Positions 48,081-61,997 of a stretch of DNA of 64,000 bases are shown here, piece by piece. The translations under genes and the position numbers were made by a program. Location: the NCBI GenBank assembly GCA_030674155.1, contig CM060317.1, positions 89,571,588-89,635,587 on the forward strand. Direction: 5' to 3'. The notes beneath the pieces were generated by a model, which saw nothing but the letters and a program-made list of their open reading frames with translations, made no database searches and was not told where the DNA came from. Positions within the stretch are counted from its first letter, which is position 1, and each line of letters opens with the position of its first letter. Source of the stretch: Stramonita haemastoma (Eukaryota; Mollusca; Gastropoda; Neogastropoda; Muricidae).

Positions 48081-48684
48081 TAGACTTGAGTGTGTGTGTG
48101 TGTGTGTGTCACCAGGGCGGCACCCCCCCCAGCTGTGACACAGGCACAGAAAGAAATCGCACCTTTCTTTCCCCCTCCTCCTCCCCCCCAGGAATCACCA
48201 ACATCCTCGGATGACTTCCAAGGGACACGACCTACTGTTGTGATAACTTTTCTTTCCTGTGTCGTGCTACCGTAAAGCTTTAACACAAAACAGTGACTCT
48301 GAACTCGGTTGGAGCGTGAAGAGTGGGGATCAGGGGCTGACTGCTTTGACACTGCCGCTGCTATTCCCTGGACTCGACCCTGGTGTGGAAATCAGTTCAT
48401 TGAGAAATAAGTTATAAATAAATAAAAAAATGAATGAATAAACTCTACATAGCTACATGTACATTGACCATCTCCATGACCAGTGTGGACCCATGAGGCC
48501 TCAGTGAACTCTCCTCAGGCTGTGGGCAGCCATGCGTTTACAAAACAAAAAAACAGAAAAAAAGTATTTTCCGCGTTTTCATCTTCATCTCATATCCATG
48601 CATGTAAGAGAGCAGATGTATAACTTATTGACACGGCCGGTGTGTCCAGAGAGAAGCACAGCTGACGTCTGTGTCGTGTGTCAA

Positions 48685-49580
48685 ATGGATACATGTATGG
48701 ATGGATGATGTAAATGAGTGGTCAGGGGCTGGCTGTAGTGTGTGTTGATATGGATACATGTATGGATGTATGATGTAAATGAGTGGTCAGGGGCTGGCTG
48801 TATTGTGTGTTGATATGGATACATGTATGGATGTATGATGTAAATGAGTGGTCAGGGGCTGGCTGTATTGTGTGTTGATATGGATACATGTATGGATGGA
48901 TGATGTAAATGAGTGGTCAGGGGCTGGCTGTATTGTGTGTTGATATGGATACATGTATGGATGGATGATGTAAATGAGTGGTCAGGGGCTGGCTGTATTG
49001 TGTGTTGATATGGATACATGTATGGATGGATGATGTAAATGAGTGGTCAGGGCTGGCTGTATTGTGTGTTGTATGGATGGACATGTATGGATGGTGATGT
49101 AAATGAGTGGTCAGGGGCTGGCTGTATTGTGTGTTGATATGGATACATGTATGGATGGATGATGTAAATGAGTGGTCAGGGGCTGGCTGTATTGTGTGTT
49201 GATATGGATACATGTATGGATGGATGATGTAAATGAGTGGTCAGGGGCTGGCTGTATTGTGTGTTGATATGGATACATGTATGGATGGATGATGTAAATG
49301 AGTGGTCAGGGGCTGGCTGTATTGTGTGTTGATATGGATACATGTATGGATGGATGATGTAAATGAGTGGTCAGGGGCTGGCTGTATTGTGTGTTGATAT
49401 GGATACATGTATGGATGGATGATGTAAATGAGTGGTCAGGGGCTGGCTGTATTGTGTGTTGATATGGATATACATGTATGGATGTATGATGTAAATGAGT
49501 GGTCAGGGGCTGGCTGTATTGTGTGTTGATATGGATACATGTATGGATGTATGATGTAAATGAGCAGTCAGGGGCTGTGT
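48685..49580. repeat. 65-bp minisatellite, about 13-14 copies
   Basis: Units contain GATATGGATACATGTATGGA, TGATGTAAATGAGTGGTCAG and GGGCTGGCTGTATTGTG. Spacing between GGATACATGT copies is 65 bp (49141 to 49206). Downstream of TLK. Confidence 0.97.
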
Positions 49581-49659
49581 GTGTGTGATCTGACTGGGGA
49601 GTGTTGTGTGGAGTGAACTAGGCATAAAAGCGATGTGGATCAGGGTTGTGTGGGTTTGA

Positions 49660-49840
49660 TGTGTGTGTCACAGTGTGTGTGTATAGGTGTGAGTGTGTAT
49701 AGGTGTGTGTGTGTATAGGTGTGTGTGTGTGTGTATAGGTGTGTGTGTGTGTGTGTGTGTTTATAGGTGTGTGTGTATGTGTGCGTGTGTGTAGGTGTGT
49801 GTGTCTGTGTAGGTGTAGGGGTGTGCACGTGCATGTGTGT
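49660..49840. repeat. Degenerate GT-rich repeat
   Basis: Repeats of GTGTATAGGTGT with variable GT number. Confidence 0.92.
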
Positions 49841-50342
49841 GTTTTCTTTTTATGAAAATTATTTTCTGTTTTACTTTTGTTCTTTTGTTGGTGTTTTTGT
49901 TGAAAAAATGTATTTATTAATTTTATAGACATTGAGTTATAGCCGGGTCTAGAGATTATTTTGAAAATGGATGTGTTCAGTCTTAAATAAAAATTTAAAA
50001 AGAGAGAGAGAGAGAGAAAGAACTTAGGCTTGAAAGGTTTAGACAGTGCTGCAAATGTGATTTTCAGTAAAGTGTTATTTGGGGAGTTGCTGCATTTTGG
50101 GTCATAAACCATAGATAATGTTGTTTATTTATTTGTAGTTCTCGTTCTTAGTGGCATGTTTTCAGGCAGATAATTGTTACTTTTATTCCAATGGGTTTTG
50201 ATGTTTTTTAAGCCAAACAGGTCTCTCAGCATCTTCTGGTGAGCTATTTACAGAAAGAAATTAGATGATATAACAGAGATGAATACAAAAACAACACCTC
50301 CCCTCCCCATTTCAAAAAGAAAACCTCAGAAAACCAAACAAC

Positions 50343-50368
50343 ACCCCCCCCCCCCCCCCCTTTCCCCC
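50343..50368. repeat. Poly-C tract
   Basis: About 18 C followed by TTT and six C. Confidence 0.88.
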
Positions 50369-50399
50369 CAAATGAACACAACATGCATGCACACACATG

Positions 50400-50716
50400 G
50401 ATGGTTAGAGCATTGGACATGATCTGTTGACTAGAGTTTTAATCCCATTCAAGGGAACTTCCCCCCTGGAATTAACATCAGTGCCAATTCAACTCCCCCA
50501 AAAGTCCTTTGGATGAGACTATTAACCAAGGTCCCATGTGTGAACGCATGCAAGAACATCTTGCATTCATGTTAAAATCTGTTCTGCTTTTCGAAAGAGT
50601 AGGCCATTGTGTGCTGGTGGGAACAGATGACAAAATTGACAAAACTACATACACTCAGGGACTGGGTGTGAAAAAATGCACACAAATACTTATTCTGTTC
50701 TTGAAATAAAAGAGTT
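50400..50716 (+). mobile_element. SINE family B, near full length
   Basis: tRNA-like GGTTAGAGCATTGGACATGA head, CCCATTCAAGGGAA, AAGTCCTTTGGATGAGAC, CATGTGTGAACGCATGCAAG, AGTAGGCCATTGTGTGCTGG, and tail TTCTTGAAATAAAAG. Confidence 0.9.
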
Positions 50717-51462
50717 AATTCCCCCCCAAAAAAACAAAACAACAAACAACAAAAAACAACAAACAAACCAAACTTGATCATTATCCACATTTAACAGCTG
50801 ACTCGATAAGATCACAGAAGGTATTTTCAGTCTGAATTTTGATCTGGTAAGATGGTAGTTGTCCAGAAGAGTCACATTGCAACGAGTGTTTTGTCCGTTG
50901 CACAGTAGTGTTTGTTGAGGAAACTTTGGGGGAATGATAGATGGCAGAAAGATGTCATTCCTGGTCATCAGGTACCACTCAGCTCTTTATGTTAGTATAG
51001 TTTTTGGTTTTTTGATCTGACAACTTTTAAAATTCTTAAACCCAACATCCAATGTATTACTGTATTGTATTTATTTGTTTTATTATTTCTTTATCTTTTT
51101 GTTTTGGTGTTTGCTATGGACTGTGGCACAAATGAGAACTTGAAGGTTGCAGTAAATCATTTTGTACATGCTGTTCACATAATTGATCTGTTTTTAGTGT
51201 GTGTGAGCGAGTTAGGAAGTGTGTCTGTGTGTGTGTATCTTTTCATGCATGCCAGAGAAGCTATACATTGAAGTGAGTTCATTTATTTTCAGAATACGAA
51301 ACCTCAATATTTTGTGTTCATTCAGAATAGCATGACTGAATGGAATGAAAGTTTATATGACCAAACTAGTGGACGCCTTGTGTTCATCCTGGGTCTTCTT
51401 TGTTTTTGTGCATCTTTTTAATCTTCTGTTGGTTGCTTTCATTCATCCTCTTTAAGACTGTT

Positions 51463-51714
51463 CCGGATGACCGTTGAAGGTTAACCTGGCATCAGCACGG
51501 TCATAAGTTATCTTGAATGAGCGTTGAAGGTTAACCTGGCATCAGCACGGTCATAAGTTATCTTGAATGACCGTTGAAGGTTAACCTGGCATCAGCACGG
51601 TCATAAGTTATCTTGAATGACCGTTGAAGGTTAACCTGGCATCAGCACGGTCATAAGTATCTTGAATGACCGTTGAAGGTTAACCTGGCATCAGCACGGT
51701 CATAAGTTATCTTG
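51463..51714. repeat. 50-bp tandem repeat, 5 copies
   Basis: Units contain GACCGTTGAAGGTTAACCTG and GCATCAGCACGGTCATAAGT. Almost identical, so recently expanded. Confidence 0.97.
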
Positions 51715-51956
51715 AGATCTGGCAGGGTTAGCACAGGCAGGGTCTTCATATATAAAAATGTTCCTCACAACTTTGTACACTGGTGTAGTGTTTTGTGATC
51801 TTTGTCCTCCTTTTGTGTGAGGTGTGTGTTTGGTTGGCTGTTTCGTTTGTGTGTCGGTTTTTACAAGGAAAGAGGGGTGTTCTCTGCAAAGGTGTATGTA
51901 TTTTGAATGAAAATAAGAAAAAGTGGCGACTATTGTTTGTGGTTTGTGTGTGGTTT

Positions 51957-51959
51957 TGT

Positions 51960-52028
<69 letters not shown>

Positions 52029-52038
52029 TGTGTGTGGG

Positions 52039-52086
<48 letters not shown>

Positions 52087-52104
52087 TGTGTGTGTGTGTG
52101 TGTG

Positions 52105-52133
<29 letters not shown>
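51957..52133. repeat. (TG)n followed by (GA)n
   Basis: About 150 bp of TG, then about 20 bp of GA. Confidence 0.95.
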
Positions 52134-52136
<3 letters not shown>

Positions 52137-52218
52137 AAATGTTCTTTGCAATGTGTTATGATTGCTAGATGACCAAACATTACTGGGTTTTGAGTGGGCA
52201 TTCTTGACAAATAAAATT

Positions 52219-52221
<3 letters not shown>

Positions 52222-52288
<67 letters not shown>
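52222..52288. repeat. (AC)n microsatellite
   Basis: About 33 AC units, in opposite orientation to the TG run 90 bp upstream, so the two could pair. Confidence 0.95.
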
Positions 52289-52290
<2 letters not shown>

Positions 52291-53345
52291 TATCCACCCT
52301 TCCAACATAGAAATAAAAACAGTTGGCTACTGGGTGTTGTGGGTATTTTCACCCGGTGTCATCTTCATAGTCTTTGCAACTGGCTAAAATCAGTGATTAA
52401 AACTTGGATTTTAAAAAAAGACAATTCGACTGGGATTTTGTTGAAAACTGATAATTGAATTCATAACTCAGTATTTTTTATTGTTCCTCGGCTAGGCCTC
52501 ACAAGGCTTACCAATGTGAGATTTTTCTGTGTGGACATTTTCTGTTCCCCACATAACTCAGTAATTCTGATTAATGCTTGAATTCATGTAGGTTTTGCAT
52601 GAGGAGGGTTAGTGAATGCTAGGACCCCAACCAGTGACAGGGCTTACTGTTTAGCCTGTGCAGGTCTTGTCACATTTGATGCTGCCTCACAGTGTACACT
52701 GCACAGCGTGGCTTCAACAGACATCTTACTGACCAGTCACAGATTTGTTACTCCTCTGGAGGATATTGGGATAGTATTTTGTCTCATTTGAAAGAAAAAT
52801 AAACCCAGACTCTGCTAGCCAAAAAAACTTTCTCCCCCAGCCTGGAGAGAAAAAGCACCCCCCCCCCCCCAAAATAAAAAACAACAACCTGAAAACAAAT
52901 GCAAAACCCCTGCAAAGTAAACTATGCTCAATCTATTTTCAGTTTCTTGACACACACAACTGAAATCAAATGTGTAAGAAAAAAAAAACCTATGGGGGGA
53001 AAATAAAAGGAAATCAGAATAAGTTTTTTTTCTGGCATTGTGTGACTATTACTTTTTTTTATATTAATTAAAGGAAGGGGCATGGATCTTAAGAGGTTTT
53101 TTTTTGTGTGTGTTTTTTTAATATTTATTTATTTATTATTATTATTATTTATTTTTTTTTTTACTGTAGGTTAGATAGAACATTGTTTTAAGTAGCTCAG
53201 AATATTTAGATAGTAGCTGAAGTAGAACCTGACCAAACCATACCTTTTCAAAAACAAGCACATAAAAGCAAATCAGAATGTTAAAAAGAAGATATAAAAA
53301 AAATATGTATACCCATTACTGGGCAATCAGCAGCTCAAAATTTCC

Positions 53346-53806
<461 letters not shown>

Positions 53807-53811
53807 AATAA

Positions 53812-53820
53812 ACACGCGCG

Positions 53821-53868
<48 letters not shown>

Positions 53869-53876
53869 CACACAGA
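53812..53876. repeat. (CA)n microsatellite at the SINE 3' end
   Basis: CGCGCGCACACACC then CA units right after the SINE tail. Confidence 0.92.
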
Positions 53877-53879
53877 GTA

Positions 53880-55895
53880 CAAAATGACAAGTGGTTTCAT
53901 GATTCTCAGTGAACGTTCTCTGTGACAGTATTTAATATTTTCATTGAACAAAGTGAATTATTGTTAAATATCATTACTTAAACCTGCACATGATTACTGT
54001 TGGCATCATGGTCATATTTCTATTATATATATATTTCCAATATTTTTTTGTAGTTTTTCTCTTTCCGCAGACTTCACAGAATTTGGGTCAAACGTTTGTC
54101 GTTCACTCAGACATTGGAGCTGTAAGAAATTCTCTTTTCTGAAGACAGGAAAATGTTTTCTTTCATCTGTGGCGTGGAAGTTTTAAGCTGTGGTGAAGTT
54201 TCCACATTGAGGAAAGTATAAGTGGACATCAATGTATTCTGTAAGAGAATGTTGAGATTTCAGAGATGGGGGTAGTGTGGAAACACCCTTCCTCTCTTCT
54301 CTGCCCTCTCTCCTCTTTTTCCCTCTCCACCACCCACTTCTGACCCTATCTATACCCCAAAGTACATTGCCCATAATCTTTGGAAGTTGAATCTTCTTGC
54401 GTTTTTTTTTTTTTTTCATGGACTTCCATGTGTGCTTGAAATATCTCCCTAGCTGTATACACCCATCTGTCTATTGATTTGTCAGTGGAGTTTGGAACCA
54501 GTTTTACAAGCAATGAAGCATTCAGAAACTTGATGTCAGGCTGAATGGTAAATGACAGGTTGCTGCTTTTCAAACTATCTTACTCAGTGTCCCCTTGGCT
54601 TTAGTCAACAGCACAGGTTGTGTATGATTAATTAACTGCTGTTTCAGTTGGCAGTTTCTGTATCAGCTCACGTTCAGTCTTGTACAACCGGTTCAGTCTT
54701 GTGCAGCTGGTTCAGTCTTGTCATCCCACATATAATTACAGGGTTCAAAGGATGTCCATATTCTGGGTTCCAAGTATGGCTGTCCACTAGGTTAAAAAAG
54801 TAGGAGTCTGTGTGATCATGCCAAAGAAAACAGGATGATGTAAAGGCTTGTGTGAAGTTGAAGGCAACTGGCCTTGTTCTTTTTGACATGTTTGAGTTCT
54901 CAAAAAACTATGCCAGAAGTTCTGGCAGCTTGCAGGCATTGTTTTTTTTCTTTCTTTTTTTTTCAGAAAGTCTCTTTGATAATTTTTTTGTCACTGGAAG
55001 AGGGAAGAAGGAATCAAACCCAGTGATCTCAGAAAATGTGTTCAGCCAGTTGACTCTGGGTGTTGTCACTGTCCACATCTGTTATGTACCTCTGTTTGAA
55101 AGTTTGGCAAGGAACAAGCAGCTATTTAGAAAGAGAGGGAAAATTGCAGAGAACATACTATCTTTTTCTCGTCTTTTAATATTCATGGGGATACTCGCTA
55201 TACAGATATCATTCTTGCTTCTGTAAAAGTGTCCTTTTTCATGGACAGATCTACTGCTGAACAATGTAATTTATCCTCACAAAGCATACGATACTACAGT
55301 GCATCAAGGTCTGGGTTTGGTAACTTTTGCCAATGCTGTTGGCGTCCTAAGTCTTGTTTACTCTTCTTTGCTGTGAAGGTTATAAATGGGGCAGTACATC
55401 ATGAATTGTGTTTTTTCATTTATTTTACCAGATCTGATGAAGTTTACTATTTGAACAGGTTAATAGGGATGGTGTGTATGTGATGTGGTGGTGACCAAAA
55501 TGTCTGCATCCTGAACATGTTAAGAGCTCAGATATAATGTTCATATGTCCAGTTAGGTGATGTATGTATAAGCACCATGGGCATCACCTTCAGAATAGCA
55601 TTGACAGCCTCTTCACTCATTGCTGTTTTCAGCGATGATCAGTTTCCTGGAGTACATGTATCAAAATTTGGAGTCTTCGTTTGAAAGTGGGATGAAGAAT
55701 AGCCACAGAACAGTTTTTTCTAGGGGACAGTAGCGCTGTTAATTAATTGATGTGTGTGAGCAACATGGAAGTGAGGCAAGGTGGCCGGCTCTCATGCTCA
55801 CACAGTGTTTTCACCTTAGACTGAATTAAAATGCTTCCATCGAAAAACAGCAGTCTCAATTTTTCAGACTGTATCACATAAGTGTGTAGAAGTGT
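53880..55895. other. No gene recognised
   Basis: AT-rich sequence with short open frames only. AG-ending pyrimidine tracts near 54070 and 54965 looked like acceptors, but what follows shows no conserved protein or compatible donor. Confidence 0.5.
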
Positions 55896-55902
55896 ATGAA
55901 TG

Positions 55903-55903
<1 letters not shown>

Positions 55904-55959
<56 letters not shown>
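55904..55959. repeat. (TG)n microsatellite
   Basis: About 28 TG units. Confidence 0.95.
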
Positions 55960-55961
<2 letters not shown>

Positions 55962-56934
55962 AAGACGAGTAGTGGGCTCTGTCAATAAGTGTTCATTCAT
56001 ACAGAATACTGTCAATTTGAAAGTGGACCTAGTTTTATTGTTGTGTTTATTCTACCAAAGTGTTAAAGCTTTTCTGCATTCATACACGCTTGCAGTGATA
56101 CACTCACTGACTGGGGAATAACAATCAATCAATGATAACGAAGAGTGAATATTGCAGACCTATAATATATAATTGATGGAAGCAGTGAAATGCTTGCTGT
56201 ACTAATGTTCAGCTTTTATGTATATCATTGCGTCAGTACCTAAAAAGACCTTATACATGATTGCACATTATGAGTTTGTCAATGTGTATTGAAGCATATA
56301 AGATCTCATCAGAATGCATCAGGTATGTTCATTATTAATTTTTGTGTGTGTGTTTTTTTAAAAATTAAATGTACTTATGTAATAGGAATGTACAAAAACA
56401 ATTAGTAAATGTTTTTTTTTTTAATGACTATGGTAAGATATAGAATCCCCCATCCCCCCCAAAGATAATTTTATCAGCAAAAGAAGATTTCGAAATTTGT
56501 CAAAATAAATACTATGAGACTTTTAATTTAGTTTATGGTCCCCATGATGTGATTGAATTGTGAGTAGAGAAAATATGGGTTGTGAATTTCATTTCCAGTA
56601 TATATGTTATGTATGTGTATATATATTGAGCAGGCAGATCTCTGGATTCAGAAACAACCTGAGTTATCATACAAGATGAAGAATTATTGCTGAAGGCTTT
56701 CACAGTTTGCCCTTTGGATTTCAGTCATAAGGTTACATGATGCCATTTTGGGTGGTTGTTTCCAGAATGAAGAAAAGTTACCATATCTTTTTTGTGCACA
56801 TTCTTTCAGTAAAAGGTTGAACACATTTTTTTCATTACTTCAGGACACCACCACCCCTCCCCAACTTCGTTCTCTCTCTTGCTTCATTCTGCTGTAACAT
56901 CATAATACATGTAAACTGTGTTGTGTTTGTGGGT

Positions 56935-57022
56935 GGGTGTTGTGTGTGTGTGTGTTGTATGTGTTGTATATATAATATATATAGATATATATAGAAATAT
57001 AATATATATATATATATATATA
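56935..57022. repeat. TG and (TA)n tract
   Basis: Degenerate TG followed by about 60 bp of TATA with AGATA breaks. Confidence 0.9.
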
Positions 57023-57307
57023 AGCTTCAAGGAGCTTGAAGGTAACAAATGCAAGTATTTTTTCACTCATAGCTAGTCACGACAGGATTGGACAAAGAAA
57101 GGAGAGAGTTTAGATGCCATGAGTGACAATCTGACTAAGCTGAGTTGTCGATCAAGAGTATTAGTATTTCCACTGGTTTTTCCTGTCTTAGGGAGCTTTC
57201 AGGTGTACTGTACTGCAGGCCTGCATGTATAGGTGTGACAAGAACAGTGGTGGGGCAGTGAAGAGGACTTATGATAATCATGGTGGCAGCTGTAAAAGTC
57301 AGTCTCC

Positions 57308-57375
57308 ATTAATTTTTGTTTTTTTTGAGGATAATGGAATAAGCACTCGTGTGCTTTTTTTACAGTATGCTCTTA
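57308..57375 (-). mobile_element. SINE family B tail fragment
   Basis: TTTGAGGATAATGGAATAAG and CACTCGTGTGCTTTTTTTAC match the tail in reverse orientation. Confidence 0.7.
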
Positions 57376-57639
57376 GTAGTCAGTTGGGCTATAAACAAAG
57401 TGTTAAGTCAAATACCAGTGGTACAGCAATTTATAGGATATCTAAATGGTTTCCCAAAGTTTATAATAACTTTTTAGCAAACTCAGACCTCATTTTGTCA
57501 ACAACAACAAAAAGCAACTCAGTTCATTTCAAAGACAATACAGCAGGAAACAAAACCATTATCAGTTGTAAAATGTGTATTCTTCTTCATTGTGAAGTGC
57601 TCAGACAGCCACTATTGTTGTCTGTCACATGAAGGAAAG

Positions 57640-57945
57640 TGTGTTGCACTTCACGTTTTGAGGGAAAAGGCTCAGTGCTGACAAGTTGGGTGCAGTGCAT
57701 CCCACTTCAGCACAGGAGAGAATTGTTATCTTTTAAAGTCTTTCTGGAAAAAACAGGCAGGAGAATGGACCAAGAAGGCAGAAAATAGACAAGGAGGAGG
57801 TGACAGGAAGGAAAAAAAAGAAAAGGCAAAAGCAAAGAGAGGGATTAAAAAAAAAAAGGGGGGGGGGGGGGGAATTCTTGCAGAGTTTCCAGAAGGTGAG
57901 GGCGCTATTTGTGCTGACAGGCCCCCAGCATGCCCACAGGGGATT
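57640..57945 (-). mobile_element. Dispersed retroelement-like repeat, family A (copy 3)
   Basis: The reverse complement carries GGGGGCCTGTCAGCAC, CTTCTGGAAACTCTG, CTTCCTGTCACCTCC, TGCCTTCTTGGTCCATTCTC and GAAGTGGGATGC, colinear with 4575-4930. Confidence 0.78.
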
Positions 57946-57999
57946 AAAATGTGTCTAAGTGTGAACATGGTTGTGTGCCACAAGATCCATATAAAAGTG

Positions 58000-59439
58000 T
58001 TCACCCGCCAAAAAGAAATACTTTGATGCCAGAAGGTTCCAGATCAGTGTGTTGGGGCCCATCTACCTGCTCCTAGACAATGGCACTGAATGAACTGTTG
58101 CTTGTGAATGTCTTTTTTTTTTTTTTTTTTTGCTTGTGAATGTCATTTGGTTGGAACTGAAAGCACAATTCAAACATCTGAGCCACACAGACCTAGAACA
58201 ACAATCTGTTGCCGCCAACATCTATCTAAAACAGTGGAAAGAGAATGGGTTTAGGGAAAAAAAAAAAGCCCTATTAAAATCTCTCTCTCTTTACTGCTCA
58301 AGAGAGTGTGGTCTTGCAGAGTCCCAAGGCATGAGGTTCATTTTGATGAAAAATAGAAAACAGCTTTGTCACAGAAGCCTCTGAACAGATGAATATGTAC
58401 AATAAGACTTCCAAGTAAGAGACTGTCGAGGTGAAAAGAGGGGCATTTTTGATTATTGGTTGATTTTGATCATCATGCAAACTCCTGATGGCATTCAGCA
58501 TCCAATTTTTCATGAGTCATAGCATCTAACAACAAAAGTACCCCCCCCCTTCCCCAAGAAAAAAAGAGCCCCCCCCCCCAAACAATGCACTCACAAACAG
58601 AAAAAAAAGAGATAGATAACTGTTGATATAAAAACTGTGTTTAATTAATGAAGACGAGTTATGAACACAAGCTGCTGTAACTGTCAGAATCCTTGTTTCA
58701 CAGTTTTGATATAGGTGCCATTTGTAACAGGATTGGTTACAGTGTCCATTTCATTCTGTGATTTTTTAGATCGGGAGGTACTTTAAGCACATTCCAAGAA
58801 GACCATCATTATTTTAAATTAAAACGAAACAAATGTCTTTTTTATTTTTAAAAATGGCTGCATAGATGAGTTTGCAACCCAACCTAAGAGTGACGGAAAC
58901 CCATATGAGTTGTTTGGCTATGACTAGCTGGTTTTTTATATTATATATTTTAAAGTGTGTTCTGCAATCACCCTGTGACCTGATTCTGCTGAGTAGCCTG
59001 CCTGTCTGCATTGAAGAAAGAGTGCAGGGATACGCTTGGTTAGTCGCTTGATCCGAGTTCAGTGCTCTCTTGCAAATGAAAGTCCTTTAGAACTTTACTG
59101 TCAACAGGTCTAAAGGGTGCATACACTACAGCATTGCTGCTGGCTTCATTTGCATAGCGTTTGTGTGGCTCGGCCACATCTTAGTGGAATAGCATTTTAG
59201 TGAGTGTGGATGATTTAAAGTTATTATATAGCTCTTTAGTGAGTGTGGATTTAAAGTTGAACATTAGAGTTGATTTAGGAATTAGACGTTGCATGATTGT
59301 GTACTTTTCCCACTTTCATGCAAATAGACAATTATGCATATCAATGCATGTATGCATGCATGCACATCTAACTTTCAAGTGAATTGCCATGAGATCAAGA
59401 ATAACAGGAACGTGTGTGTGCAGTTGTATACATGCACGT

Positions 59440-59440
<1 letters not shown>
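58000..59440. other. No gene recognised
   Basis: AT-rich sequence with a short direct repeat of TGCTTGTGAATGTC (about 58098 and 58131) and poly-C/A runs at 58540-58580. Confidence 0.5.

Positions 59441-59442
<2 letters not shown>

Positions 59443-59494
<52 letters not shown>
59443..59494. repeat. (AC)n microsatellite
   Basis: About 25 AC units, flanked by ACGTG on both sides. Confidence 0.95.
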
Positions 59495-59497
<3 letters not shown>

Positions 59498-60074
59498 GCA
59501 CGTGACACACATGCTGTTAAGAAAGCAATAAAATCTTATTTGTATATTTGTTGGTATTTTGAACAAATAATGTTCCTATTTAAAGGTTCAGCATTGTTTT
59601 TTTTTTAAAAACCCTTAAGCATCATGATTATGTTTCTAACAATTATTCTGTACCCCTGGGTCTTAGATTTAAATGTAAAAGAATGACTTTGCACCAGGCA
59701 CCTAAAATTCCTCTTTAGCTCTTGCTTTGTTTTGATGACATCCATGTCCAATCCAATCCTGTTGTTTATAGCCCCGCGACCACAGAGGCCATGTCAGGGC
59801 TGTCACCTTTATAAAAATTAAATCTTGGATTAAAACTGCACAGCTTTATTTGGATTAAGACTAGATTTCAAAGCAACTTCCATAGTTTTTTGACGTGATA
59901 TCCTGGCCAGCTGTCTTAGCATAGGCTGTTTATGGATATTCAGACCTAAAGCCCAGTGTTGCACTGATTGTAGACTGAAAACAATCATCAGTATGAATAG
60001 ACATGAATGATCAAACTCATTGCTCAAGCGTAGTGTTAACAGGGTCTGCACTGCTTAGTGAGCTCAAAGAGGGG

Positions 60075-60290
60075 GAAGCAATCACACGCTGTAATCATAG
60101 AGGGTGTAGAAAGCATCCAGTTGTTGCAACCATACCACAGTCATAACGAGGATTAGAATGCCATTTACACTGTAAATGTAAAGTGTAAACAGTGTGAAGC
60201 ATTTACACACTGTAATCATTAGAGTGTTTAAAAAGCATCCAATTGTTGCAACCATACCACAATGATAACAGTGACTAGAATATTTCCTGA
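60075..60290. repeat. Diverged direct duplication, about 85 bp x 2
   Basis: CTGTAATCAT...AAGCATCCA.TTGTTGCAAC and CATACCACA occur at about 60090-60140 and 60210-60265. The spacer holds TTTACACT...AAGTGTAAA, a short inverted repeat. Confidence 0.8.
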
Positions 60291-60607
60291 TTATTGTTAT
60301 GAATTGAAAACGTGTCCATTGTGAAACTGGTCAAATTGCTGCTGTCTGTTTTTTCTTCCCTGCACTTTTTCTGTCTGTTTTTGTTTCCCTCCTTCCCTCT
60401 GTATTCCTGCCAGACTATCTGTCTCTTGCTCTCTTTCTTGGTCCTCTGGTTCTTGTCCTTTCCCTAAAAGAGAAAATAAGTGACCCATGATATTCACTGT
60501 TTGAAGAAGATGGTGAAGCTAGGAGTTAGTTATACAATATAGTGCCATTATTGGATATCTGCTGCATTGGTTTTCATGTGTGGATAATCCTTAAAAACAT
60601 AACAGCA

Positions 60608-60664
60608 ACTCTCTCTCTCTCTCTCTCCTCTCTCCTCTGCTCTTCACTGTCTCTTCTCTCCTCC

Positions 60665-60702
<38 letters not shown>

Positions 60703-60754
60703 CCTGTTCTTTTTTGTTATCCCCCCCCCCCCCCCCCCCCCCGCCCCCCCCCGT
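60608..60754. repeat. CT-rich tract followed by poly-C
   Basis: About 90 bp of CT with CTCC breaks, then about 30 C interrupted by one G. Confidence 0.93.
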
Positions 60755-61374
60755 TACAAGGAATAACCTCAAGCTACTTGTCACTACATTTTCTCTACTG
60801 CGCACTGTTTTTATTATTTTCTTGTTGACTTCCCTTCCACAGTAGTAAATCTAGATTTCCCCTTTTTAACTTTAAAACATACTCTTTTTTTTTTTCTTCA
60901 AATGAAACAAAACTCCATGAAAGCAAAGGTAAACAAATGACAGTATTTTTATTTTATTTTATTGTATTCTATTACCTTGTTTCTTCTTGTTGGTTTTGGG
61001 GGGTTAAGTCAAAAACATAGTCTCCAGCAGTCTTACTGAGATTGCTTTTACTTGCAACTAAGTCTATATCAGAATCTTTTTCTTTAAAAAAAAAAAAAAA
61101 TTGTTAAGCCAGATTGAGTGAGGGAGTAAAACTAGGATTGAGTGAGTATGTATGTTTTATTTGATGTGTTTGTTTCTTGGGATGATTTTTTTTGTTTTGT
61201 TTATTTAAAGGGATGGACATTTGGGTCATGTCTAAGGGTTGTGGGCATGTGGATGTGAAATTGAAAAAAACAAAAAACAACAGTGTTGTCCAGTTGTATG
61301 AAATGTTCTTCTAGAGTTGCTGGGTGTGTTTGCATGACTGTACAAAGTGAATTGTGACATGATGACAGAAGAAT

Positions 61375-61705
61375 GTGAACTATGTGAGTGGAGATGACGG
61401 AAGAATGTGAACTATGTGAGTGGAGATGACGGAAGAATGTGAACTATGTGATGAGTGGAGATGAAGAAGAATGTGAACTATGTGAGTGGAGATGATGGAA
61501 GAATGTGAACTATGTGATGAGTGGAGATGAAGAAGAATGTGAACTATGTGAGTGGAGATGAAGAAGAATGTGAACTATGTGAGTGGAGATGATGGAAGAA
61601 TGTGAACTATGTGAGTGGAGATGGCGGAAGAATGTGAACTATGTGAGTGGAGATGAAGAAGAATGTGAACTATGTGAGTGGAGATGAAGAAGAATGTATG
61701 TGAAC
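61375..61705. repeat. About 31- to 36-bp tandem repeat, about 10 copies
   Basis: Units contain GAAGAATGTGAACTATGTGA and GTGGAGATGA, with GACGG, GATGG or GAA linkers. Confidence 0.95.
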
Positions 61706-61914
61706 CTCATGTTCCCCATGTTTGTTTGTGTTTTACGTTTATCACTGATGGTATTCATTCATGATGAATCTGTTTCTTGAACATACTGATGCGGCTAATA
61801 TTGTTTCTGGAAAAGTCGGCCATTTACACACATGCATACAAGCATGTGTGTGTGCATACATACGTGTGCACAAGCAGATGAATGCATGCGTGTGTGTGCA
61901 TGCACGCACACACA

Positions 61915-61920
61915 AACACG

Positions 61921-61954
<34 letters not shown>

Positions 61955-61997
61955 ACACACACACACACACACATGTGTCTGTCTGTCTGTCTTCTCT

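Larger units (their letters stand above)
44549..48446 (+). other. TLK: Probable TLK 3' UTR and immediate flank
   Basis: Sequence after the stop begins GC-rich with poly-C runs (44560-44770), then becomes T-rich (45000-45030, 45955-46080). AATAAA hexamers occur near 47319, 47537 and in a cluster at 48417-48440, but none can be chosen from sequence alone. A SINE sits at about 46480-46750. The end is a guess at the AATAAA cluster. Confidence 0.3.

Noticed and set aside
17476..49580. CRISPR-like direct repeats
   Set aside because: All arrays are contiguous tandem repeats without unique spacers, in a eukaryotic intron-bearing locus.
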